From Modestobacter sp. (GTDB lineage Bacteria; Actinomycetota; Actinomycetes; Mycobacteriales; Geodermatophilaceae), in the NCBI GenBank assembly GCA_025966175.1, contig JAOPVN010000487.1, forward strand, positions 1 to 7,686: a stretch of 7,686 nucleotides of DNA, in the 5' to 3' direction. Below are positions 1-6,058 of this stretch, one piece after another. Position 1 is the stretch's first letter, and every line of letters starts with the position of its first letter. Position numbers and translations under genes: made by a program. The notes beneath the pieces are model-generated. The model was not told the origin of the DNA, searched no databases, and saw nothing but the letters and a program-made list of their open reading frames with translations.

Positions 1-458
1 ACCCGCTTGCCCTCGAGGCCGGTGACCCGCTCGTAGGCGGCCCGCGGGCGGGTCGCCACCGCGGTACCGGCCGCCGGATGGCCGGCCAGCAGCGCCGCCA
101 GCGGATTCGGCTCCCGCGCCTGGGCGCCGCGGACCGACATCCGTTCGGGCAGCGGGCTCGACGACGGTGGCGCGGATATGCCCGTCGGCAGCCCATCCCA
201 GTGCGTCTCATCGATGATCCAGGCGCCGCGGCGGGCGGCGCGCGGATGGCAGGCCAGCAGGCTGCTCTCGCCGGTGTCGTCGGCGGGGGCGTCTGCGGTG
301 AGGGCGTGGATGGCGATCAGGTCGGCGGTGACCCGCAGCTCGACCCGCTGACCCGGGCGCACCCGCCTCGCGGGCACCGAGTACAGCGAGGCCTCGAACA
401 CCACCAGGGCGTCCTTGCCGACCCGGCGCAGATGCCGGTCGGCCACCAGATACGGCGC
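1..458 (-). pseudogene. istA: IS21-family IstA transposase, C-terminal fragment (runs off the window edge)
   Basis: Reading the minus strand from 458 towards 1 gives about 152 codons with no stop. The start resembles the Mu-type C-terminal domain of actinobacterial IstA proteins: ADRHLRRVGKDALVVFEASL, then LYSVPARRVRPGQRVELRV, then ADLIAIHAL. After this come GAWIIDETHWDGLPTG and a Pro/Ala-rich tail with PLAALLAGHPAAG. In IS21 elements IstA is the DDE integrase and is followed by the ATPase helper IstB, which would lie beyond base 1. The N-terminal helix-turn-helix and catalytic core are absent: homology stops at about 458, where IS110-type coding begins on the opposite strand. The fragment cannot encode an active transposase. 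Family assignment rests on recalled motif similarity. The open frame and its abrupt end are seen directly. Confidence 0.75.
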
Positions 459-1500
459 CGCCGGCACCGGCGACTACTGGAAGCCGGTGTTCTACCTGCT
501 GGAGGGCGCCTTCGAGACCCAGCTGCTCAACGCCGCCCCCATCCGCAACGTTCGGGGGCGCAAGACCGACGTGACCGGCGCGATGTGGATCGCCCAGCTG
601 GTCGAGCACGGCCTGATCCGGCCCAGCTTCGTCCCGCCGCCGCCGATCCGCCGGCCGCGCGATCTGACCCGCTACCGCACCCGCCTGGTGCGGGAACGTA
701 CCCGGGAGGCGCAACGGCTGGAGAAGCTGCTCGAAGACGCCGGGCGGAAGCTGTCCACGGTGGTCAGCGACCTGCTGGGGGTCTCGGGCCGGGCCATGCT
801 CACCGCGCTGATCGACGGAGAACGCGACCCACAAGCCCTCGCCGCGCTGGCCGACCGACGGCTGCGGGCGACGCCCGCCGCGCTCACCGAGGCGCTGCAC
901 GGCCAGTTCAGCGCCCACCATGCGACCTTGGCCCGACTCATGCTGACCCACATCGACCAGCTCACCGCGACCATCACCGCCCTGGATGCGGAGGTCGACG
1001 CCGAGAAGGCACCGTCCGCCGCCGAACGCGACCGGCTGACACCATTGCCGGGGTCGGCAAGCGCGCCGCCGAGGTGCTCATCGCCGAACTCGGGGTCGAC
1101 ATGAGCCGCTTTCCCACCCCGGGGCGTCTGGCGTCGTGGACCGGGATGTGCCCGGGCAACAACGAGTCCGCCGGCGAGCATCACTCCGGGCGCACCCGCA
1201 AGGGTGACCTGTGGCTTCGCGGCGTCCTCGGCGAGGTCGCCACCACCGCCGCTGCAACCGCCAGACCCATCTCGTCGCCCGCTACCGGCGGCTGGCCGCC
1301 CGACGCGGTAAGAAACGCGCCCTGGTCGCCATCGGCCACGCGGTGCTGCTCGCCGCTGGCAGATGCTGACCACCGGCACCGACCACACCGATCTCGGCCC
1401 CGACCATCACCTGCGGCGCGTCACCAACCCGGCGCGGCGCGCCGCCCAGCTCCACGGCCTCGCCTTCAACGCCACTCTCGAACCGATCACCGCCACATAA
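459..1500 (+). pseudogene. IS110-family transposase, 5'-truncated and frameshifted
   Basis: IS110 transposases are RuvC-like DEDD recombinases with a C-terminal Transposase_20 domain. Recognisable pieces are, in frame 1, GTGDYWKPVFYLLE (from about 463), VRGRKTDVTGAMWIAQL, PIRRPRDLTRYRTRLVRER and QRLEKLLEDAGRKLS. In frame 3 (about 1040-1255) are DTIAGVGKRAAEVLIAELGV, SRFPTPGRLASWTG, CPGNNESAGEHHSGRTRKGD and LWLRGVLGEV. In frame 2 (about 1256-1355) is THLVARYRRLAARRGKKRAL. In frame 1 again (1357-1500) is WQMLTTGTDHTDLGPDHHLR, ending at TAA 1498-1500. About 347 codons remain. The first 80 or so, holding the first catalytic Asp, are missing, as is the Glu expected just before TGDYW, and the usual second Asp of KTDVSDA reads Gly. 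The three frame changes (about 1038, 1255, 1355) each fit loss of one base. It is inactive as read. Confidence 0.85.
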
Positions 1501-1520
1501 CCCGAGGGATTCTTCGGATC

Positions 1521-1555
1521 AGGTCGTACGCGGAGCGACACGTGAGGTCGTACGC
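1521..1555. repeat. 11-base direct repeat AGGTCGTACGC, two copies 24 bases apart
   Basis: The word AGGTCGTACGC occurs at 1521-1531 and again at 1545-1555, just after the IS110 stop codon and at the start of the IS630-like remnant. The second copy may encode the LRSYA-like stretch that precedes LALAGTDH in the remnant. The first could then be a small local duplication. IS110 elements normally do not duplicate their target, so this is not an obvious IS110 target-site duplication. The repeat is seen directly, but its origin is unknown. Confidence 0.55.
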
Positions 1556-1714
1556 CGACACTCGCACTCGCCGGCACTGATCACGCCGACCACCGAGACC
1601 AGGCCGGCATGATCCGCCGCTACATCGCCCGGCGGAACCGGCACCCTCACCGACCCCACCGTGCGCAAGGTCATCCCTCGAGCCGAACAGACCAACAAGG
1701 CGAAGGTTGCCTGA
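1545..1714 (+). pseudogene. IS630-like transposase, C-terminal scrap
   Basis: Frame 1 from 1561 reads LALAGTDHADHRDQAGMIRR followed by YIARRN. Frame 2 from 1634 then reads GTGTLTDPTVRKVIPRAE and QTNKAKVA, ending at TGA 1712-1714. This matches the remembered end of one group of actinobacterial IS630 DDE transposases, which carry a FALxGTDHxxHxEQ stretch, then YIxWRN, then a short basic tail ending in A. The DDE catalytic core is absent and there is a frame change at about 1634, so this is only a remnant. It is oriented like the IS110 piece and abuts it. The IS630 label is from recalled motifs and could be wrong. That it is a transposase tail is more likely than not. Confidence 0.5.
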
Positions 1715-1785
1715 CGCGGCACTGGATCGGCTGCTGATGGTGTATGAGGTGCAGGCTGGAAAGTGCCGAGATGCGGAGGAGCACG

Positions 1786-2170
1786 TTGGTCGCAGACGAC
1801 GTCGAGGTGATCCGACGGTTCCGTGCCACGGTCAACAACCGGGACATGGCCGCGGCGGCGGCCTTCTTGGGACTTCCCCGGTTCAGTTGACCCCTTGCCC
1901 GTGAGGCCGGAGCCCCAGCGCCGGCGCGTACATGGGATACGAGCAGATCCGCGACCGTTCATGGAGAAGCAGCGCCGCTGTCTAGGGACCCTTCCTGCGC
2001 CGAGTGCCCGACGCGACGCGCGGCGAGCGGATCGTCGCCGCCATGCAGCAGGCGACCGCGGCGCTGGGCGGGCGGACACACGATGTAGCCGGATGCGTCC
2101 TGATGGAGACCACTGATGGGCGCATCTTCCGGGTCCGCGGAGGCCGGTCCGGACAGGGAGCCGCTGGACT
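1786..2170 (+). pseudogene. Possible broken SnoaL/NTF2-like small protein
   Basis: A TTG at 1786 lies 5 bases after GGAGGA (1775-1780) and opens MVADDVEVIRRFRATVNNRD followed by MAAAAAFLG, then meets TGA at 1888-1890. An upstream in-frame ATG at 1771 is an alternative start. Later pieces in other frames look like the rest of one protein: YMGYEQIRDR (from 1929), FMEKQRRCLG (from 1958), and from 2004 ATRGERIVAAMQQATAALGG, then RTHDVAGCVLMETTDGRIFR. An opening helix about asymmetric duties in NTF2-fold proteins, a central GxxxIR motif and a closing GRI strand fit the SnoaL-like fold in order and spacing. At least three frame changes are needed, so no functional product is expected. The family guess is weak. 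The strong ribosome-binding site and protein-like segments are visible. Confidence 0.3.
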
Positions 2171-2253
2171 CCTTCTGCCGGGTGCCGTAGCGGTGCTGAA
2201 CAGGCGATGAACCGCCCTGCGACCGGTATGCGCATTCGTGACGTGATGGGCTC

Positions 2254-2281
2254 TTGACAGTGACGCGGGACACTCTAAGCT
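2254..2281 (+). promoter_or_regulatory. Candidate sigma70-type promoter of the sugar ABC operon
   Basis: A perfect TTGACA -35 box lies at 2254-2259, followed after 16 bases by TAAGCT at 2276-2281, which keeps the TAnnnT core of a -10 box. Transcription would begin near 2288 and give a leader of about 137 bases before the GTG start of the binding-protein gene. The whole four-gene cluster lies downstream in the same direction with no other good promoter seen. The -10 match is only partial and the spacing is one base short of ideal. Confidence 0.45.
2259..2274. promoter_or_regulatory. Imperfect palindrome between the -35 and -10 boxes
   Basis: AGTGAC (2259-2264) and GACACT (2269-2274) form an inverted repeat with one mismatch around GCGG. 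Its place inside the promoter spacer is where a repressor operator would act. The arms are short, so chance is a real alternative. Confidence 0.22.
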
Positions 2282-2297
2282 TTCCACACAGCGAAAG
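2280..2297. promoter_or_regulatory. Inverted repeat CTTTC-N8-GAAAG at the predicted transcription start
   Basis: CTTTC (2280-2284) and GAAAG (2293-2297) are perfect 5-base arms spaced by 8. They overlap the -10 end and the expected start point near 2288. CUT2 operons are often controlled by LacI-family repressors that bind palindromes in such positions. No regulator gene is in the window, and 5-base arms are weak evidence. Confidence 0.25.
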
Positions 2298-2424
2298 AGA
2301 GTTCCACGCTAGGAAACGCCTCCGCTCCGATAGTCGGCCGGATGCCCCGATCGTGCGCAGCTCTCCTCTCGCTGGTCCGACACCCACGTCCGCATTGGCT
2401 GGGTGATGCGCTCGGGAGGCCCAA

Positions 2425-3477
2425 GTGGCCCGGGATCGTGGGAGGTTTGCGTTGGCTGGTTTGGGTTGGCGGAAGACGCTCGGAGTGGCCGCCGTCGGCG
2501 TGCTCGCTTTGGCTGGATGCGGTCGAGGTGGAGAGTCCGCCTCGGCTGGCGGCGGCAGCGGTAGCTGCACGGTCGCGTACTCGCAGGGATCGCTCAGCGG
2601 CGAGTGGCGTGCGGAGAACTCGCGCGAGATGAAGGAGGCCGTCGAGAAGGCGGGGTGCACCTTCATTCAGGCTTCGGCCAACGATGACGTCGCCAAGCAG
2701 CTGCAGGATGTCAACGACCTGCTGGCGAAGAAGCCCGACCTGCTGGTGGTCGCGCCGGTGCAGTTCGAGCCGCTGGCTCCCGTTCCGGGGCTGGCGGACA
2801 AGGCCGGCGTCCCGTTGATCGTCGTGGACCGTGCGCTGCCCGGAACGCCCGGCGAGGGCCAGTGGAAGGCGTTCATCACGATCGACTTCGTCGAAAGCGG
2901 CGTGAAGGTCGGCGAAAGCATCGTCGAGGGCCTGACGAAGAAGAACGGCGCCCCCAAGGGCAACCTCGTGCACATCACCGGTACCACGGGTGCCTCTCCG
3001 GTGATCGACGAGCAGAAGGGCATCGACCAGGTCCTGGCGAAGTACCCGGACATCAAGATCGTCGGCTCGTGTGACGGCAAGTACGCCGGTGAGCCCGGCC
3101 GCAAGTGCATGGAGGACCTTCTCCAGCGGTTCGGCGAAGGCCAGATCGACGGCATGATCGCCGACAACGACGAGTCGGGTCTGGGTGCCATGCAGGCGAT
3201 CGACGCTGCTGGGCGGACCGAGCTGTACCCGTGGATCTGGGGCAAGGACGCACAGCGGACCGGCCTCGAGGCGATGCTCGCCGGAAAGATGTACTACACG
3301 ATCTCGACCCCGCCGCAGTTCGGTCAGATCGCGATGGACACCTGGAAGGAGATCAAGGACGGCACGCTGAAGGAGACCACGCTGCTGCTGCCCAAGATCG
3401 AGTACTCGGCCGACGAGAAGGAGAAGATCCAGAAGCGCATCGACGAGCTGAAGTCGCTCGGTATCAACTGCTGCTGA
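2425..3477 (+). CDS. CUT2 sugar ABC transporter substrate-binding lipoprotein (YtfQ-like)
   Basis: A 350-residue type I periplasmic-binding protein (Peripla_BP_4), expected to be anchored outside the membrane and to deliver a sugar to the permeases encoded downstream. Residues 15-32 form a lipoprotein signal: basic WRK, a hydrophobic stretch, then lipobox LAGC with the lipidated Cys at 32. A Gly/Ser-rich linker leads to the first lobe (TVAYSQG, about 49-55). Likely ligand-site positions include Trp61, Asp135-Arg136 (VVDRAL), Asn248-Asp249 (ADNDE) and Asp275. The GTTGASPVIDEQKG stretch (186-199) resembles GASVAIDRKKG of YtfQ rather than the Arg-rich ribose-binding version. The GTG at 2425 follows GGGAGG (2414-2419) by 5 bases. 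A TTG at 2452 has its own GGAGG (2441-2445) and gives a more usual signal length. The protein ends in two Cys (349-350), and four other Cys (48, 78, 216, 228) lie in the mature part, an unusual number for this class. Galactofuranose or another sugar is possible. Confidence 0.95.
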   Translation: MARDRGRFALAGLGWRKTLGVAAVGVLALAGCGRGGESASAGGGSGSCTVAYSQGSLSGEWRAENSREMKEAVEKAGCTFIQASANDDVAKQLQDVNDLLAKKPDLLVVAPVQFEPLAPVPGLADKAGVPLIVVDRALPGTPGEGQWKAFITIDFVESGVKVGESIVEGLTKKNGAPKGNLVHITGTTGASPVIDEQKGIDQVLAKYPDIKIVGSCDGKYAGEPGRKCMEDLLQRFGEGQIDGMIADNDESGLGAMQAIDAAGRTELYPWIWGKDAQRTGLEAMLAGKMYYTISTPPQFGQIAMDTWKEIKDGTLKETTLLLPKIEYSADEKEKIQKRIDELKSLGINCC

Positions 3478-3516
3478 ACCCACTTCGGTAGAGCACAGGC
3501 GAATCAGGAAGTGGGT
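3478..3516 (+). promoter_or_regulatory. Intercistronic stem-loop masking the ATPase ribosome-binding site
   Basis: ACCCACTTC (3478-3486), beginning right after the binding-protein stop codon, is the exact reverse complement of GAAGTGGGT (3508-3516), with a 21-base loop between. The 3' arm contains the GGAAG of the ATPase gene's Shine-Dalgarno site (AGGAAG, 3506-3511), and the stem ends 2 bases before its GTG start. No U-tract follows, so it is not a typical terminator. It could shield the 3' end of the binding-protein message from exonucleases and lower translation of the ATPase, which would favour excess binding protein. The repeat is seen; the role is inferred. Confidence 0.6.
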
Positions 3517-3518
3517 AT

Positions 3519-5030
3519 GTGATGAGTGATGACGTCCTGGTCCGGATGAGCGGGATCACCAAGAACTATCCTGGTGTAGCCGCCTTGCGAGGCGTTGATT
3601 TCGAGCTGCGGGCAGGAGAAGTGCACTGCCTCGTCGGCGAGAACGGTGCAGGAAAATCGACCTTGATGCGAATCCTGACCGGCGCCGAGCAGCCGGACCA
3701 GGGCGTCATCACCATCGACGGGCACGAGTCAGGCCATCTCCGGCCGGCGGAGGCCCACCGGCTGGGAGTGTCGGCCATCTACCAGGAGACCGACCTGGTG
3801 CCGGAGCTGACGGTGGCCCAGAACATGTTCCTGGGGCACGAGCCCCGGAACCAGTTCGGGGTGCTGGACCGCGCCGCGATGCGGCGGGAGGCCGCCCGGG
3901 TGCTGAGGGAACTGAACGTCCCGGTCCCGGTCGAAGCCCGCATCTCGGAGCTGACCGCCGCGAATGCCCAGCTGGTCCAGATCGCGAAGGCGCTGACCCG
4001 CAAGACCCGAGTCCTCATCATGGACGAGCCGGGGGCGGTGCTCAGTGACCACGAGCTGAAGACCCTCTTCGAGATCGTGCGGGACCTCCGAGCCCGCGGC
4101 CTGGGGATCATCTACATCTCCCACCGGCTCGAGGAATTGCTGCGCATCGGCGACCGCGTCACGGTGATGCGTGACGGTCGGTGGGTCGCCACGAGCAACG
4201 TCGCGGACACCTCGGTGCCGGAGATCATCCGGGCGATGGTGGGCCGGGAGCTGACCGAGCAGTACCACAAGACCCCGGCAGTGCGAGACGAGATTGCGCT
4301 GTCCGTTCAGGGGCTCACGGTCCGCGACCACTTCACCGATATCAGCTTCGACGTTCGCCGCGGAGAAATTGTCGGCCTCGCCGGCCTGGTCGGAGCTGGC
4401 CGCAGTTCCTTGCTGGCATGCCTGTTCGGGGTGATCCCGGCCACCTCGGGAACGGTCATCCTGAACGGGGAGCCGTTGCGTGCGCGGTCGTCCGTGGCTG
4501 CGATCGAACGTGGCATCGGGCTCGTCCCCGAGGACCGACGGGGAACCGGTCTCGTGTTGTCGCGGTCGGTGTCCGAGAACCTGATGTTGCCCTCGCTCGA
4601 CAGGTTGTCGCGCGGGGGTGCGTTGAGGCAGAAGGCTCTGCGGGACGTGGCCAAGAAGTACATCGCGGAGCTGCGCGTCAAGACCCCTTCGGCGGCCCAG
4701 CCGGTGCAGTACCTCTCAGGCGGCAACCAGCAGAAGGTCGTGCTGGGCAAGTGGCTCGCGCGCGGGGTGTCGCTGCTCCTGCTGGACGAGCCGACCGCGG
4801 GCGTCGACGTCGGGGCGAAGGCCGAGATCTATGCATTGATCAACAAGCTGGCTGCGGAGGGAATGTCCATCCTCATGGCGTCCTCCGAGCTGCCCGAGGT
4901 GCTCGGCATGAGTGACCGCGTGCTGGTGATGTCGGAAGGTCGGCTCACCGCCGAGCTGTCCAGGGAAGAAGCGACCCAGGAGAAAATCATGAGCTTCGCG
5001 GTCCCGATGTCGACCCGGTCGGCGTCATGA
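3519..5030 (+). CDS. CUT2 sugar ABC transporter ATP-binding protein (two fused nucleotide-binding domains)
   Basis: A 503-residue protein of the RbsA/MglA/YtfR type, which hydrolyses ATP on the cytoplasmic face to drive sugar import. The first domain has Walker A GENGAGKST (40-48), Q-loop Gln89, a signature region LTAANAQLVQIAKAL (145-159), Walker B RVLIMDEP (164-171) and switch His202. The second has the atypical Walker A GLVGAGRSS (289-297, Arg for Lys), the PEDR motif GLVPEDRRGTGL (334-345), signature LSGGNQQK (399-406), Walker B LLLLDEPTAGVD (419-430) and SSELPE (455-460) in place of a switch His. The Arg and Ser changes in domain two are usual for this family. Domain one departs from the common form: signature LTAAN instead of LSxGxxQ, and DEPGAVLS where DEPTAALT is usual. 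The start is GTG 3519 or ATG 3522, after AGGAAG at 3506-3511. It lies 41 bases downstream of the binding-protein gene. Confidence 0.96.
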   Translation: MMSDDVLVRMSGITKNYPGVAALRGVDFELRAGEVHCLVGENGAGKSTLMRILTGAEQPDQGVITIDGHESGHLRPAEAHRLGVSAIYQETDLVPELTVAQNMFLGHEPRNQFGVLDRAAMRREAARVLRELNVPVPVEARISELTAANAQLVQIAKALTRKTRVLIMDEPGAVLSDHELKTLFEIVRDLRARGLGIIYISHRLEELLRIGDRVTVMRDGRWVATSNVADTSVPEIIRAMVGRELTEQYHKTPAVRDEIALSVQGLTVRDHFTDISFDVRRGEIVGLAGLVGAGRSSLLACLFGVIPATSGTVILNGEPLRARSSVAAIERGIGLVPEDRRGTGLVLSRSVSENLMLPSLDRLSRGGALRQKALRDVAKKYIAELRVKTPSAAQPVQYLSGGNQQKVVLGKWLARGVSLLLLDEPTAGVDVGAKAEIYALINKLAAEGMSILMASSELPEVLGMSDRVLVMSEGRLTAELSREEATQEKIMSFAVPMSTRSAS

Positions 5031-5041
5031 GGGGTGACCTG

Positions 5042-6058
5042 ATGTCCACTGAGATGACAAGCGTCTCGACGCCGGCGACCGGTCGCGTCGGTACGGGCCC
5101 CTCCAGGGTGTGGTCCCGGCTGGCCGGAGGGCTGTCCGCCTGGGTGGTCGAAGGACTGTTCCTTCTAGTGGTCCTGATCGGCTTCATTGCGAGCCCGCAG
5201 TTCCTCACCACCTTCAACGTGGACAGCCTGCTGCACCAGGCAGCCATTCTGGGGGTGCTCGCAGTCGGCCAGTATCTGGTCATCATCTCCGGCGGGTTCG
5301 ACCTGTCGGTGGGCGCCGTGGTCGCGCTGACCGGAATGGTCTCGGCCAAGTCGGTGAGCGAGATGGGTCTCGTCTCGCTACCGCTGGCGGTGGCGGCCGG
5401 TGGGATGATGGGCCTGCTGTCCGGCTTGGCAGTCACGTTCGGGCGGATTCCGCCGTTCGTCGCCACGCTGGGGGTTCTGGGCATCGCCCGTGGCCTGGCC
5501 TTCACGGTCGGCAATCAGGGCGTCATCATCACCGACCAGACAATCCTGAACATCAACGAGGCCTCGGTCGGCCCGATCCCGCTCGTCGCGATCATCTGGC
5601 TGATCGTGATCGCGCTCGTGTTCGCGTTCCTGCGCCTGACCCGCACCGGGACCTACTTCTTCGCCATCGGCGGCAATGCCGACAGTGCACGGTTGGCAGG
5701 CGTACCGGTTGCGAGGATCCGCATCATCGCCTATGTCCTGTCCGGCTGCTTGGCCGGACTAGCGGGCGTGCTGTTCGCAGCGCGTTCCGGTAGCGGCAGC
5801 CCTGGCATCGCGGGCGGCTGGGAGCTGGATTCGATCGCTGCCGTGGTGATTGGCGGGGTCAGCCTGTTCGGCGGCTCGGGCAGCCTGCTCCGCGCGATGC
5901 TCGGCACCCTGATCTACCTGATGCTGACCAACATCATGAACCTGGCCAATGTCGATGCCTACGTGCAGAACGTCCTCAAGGGCGTCCTGATCTTGGCCGC
6001 GGTGACCATTCCGGCGCTGGTGCAGCGTCGGCGCTCGATCGGGAGGACATCCTCGTGA
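5042..6058 (+). CDS. CUT2 sugar ABC transporter permease, first subunit
   Basis: A 338-residue integral membrane protein of the BPD_transp_2 family (RbsC, YtfT type), one half of the channel. About ten hydrophobic segments can be picked out, near residues 33-50, 63-82, 89-103, 111-132, 139-157, 180-198, 227-247, 262-276, 283-300 and 309-327. Family hallmarks are GGFDLSVG (84-91), the cytoplasmic coupling loop AIGGNADSARLAGV (208-221) and the C-terminal LTNIMNLANVDAYVQNVLKG stretch (295-314). ATG 5042 is preferred because AGGGGTG (5030-5036) sits 5 bases upstream. An in-frame ATG at 5027 overlaps the ATPase stop as ATGA but lacks a clear ribosome-binding site, and would add five residues. It is cotranscribed with the ATPase gene and overlaps the second permease gene by 4 bases. 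With two unlike permeases in the operon, a heterodimer is likely. Confidence 0.94.
   Translation: MSTEMTSVSTPATGRVGTGPSRVWSRLAGGLSAWVVEGLFLLVVLIGFIASPQFLTTFNVDSLLHQAAILGVLAVGQYLVIISGGFDLSVGAVVALTGMVSAKSVSEMGLVSLPLAVAAGGMMGLLSGLAVTFGRIPPFVATLGVLGIARGLAFTVGNQGVIITDQTILNINEASVGPIPLVAIIWLIVIALVFAFLRLTRTGTYFFAIGGNADSARLAGVPVARIRIIAYVLSGCLAGLAGVLFAARSGSGSPGIAGGWELDSIAAVVIGGVSLFGGSGSLLRAMLGTLIYLMLTNIMNLANVDAYVQNVLKGVLILAAVTIPALVQRRRSIGRTSS

Noticed and set aside
78..1580. A 500-codon plus-strand open frame across the transposon remnants
   Set aside because: Only its middle part (about 1040-1255) matches IS110. The rest is Arg/Pro/Ala-rich translation opposite or out of frame with IstA and IS110 coding, as expected in very GC-rich DNA.
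1519..2666. Long minus-strand frames over the graveyard and the start of the transporter operon
   Set aside because: Their composition is low in hydrophobic order and rich in Arg/Pro/Ser, they have no recognisable motif, and they lie opposite plus-strand coding or remnants.
2275..3483. A 402-codon minus-strand frame opposite the binding-protein gene
   Set aside because: It is the antisense mirror of a clear binding-protein gene with lipobox, ligand residues and ribosome-binding site. Such mirrors are common when third positions are G or C.
5027..5041. ATG 5027 as the start of the first permease
   Set aside because: It gives a neat ATGA overlap but has no Shine-Dalgarno. ATG 5042 has AGGGGTG 5 bases upstream, so the downstream start was preferred.
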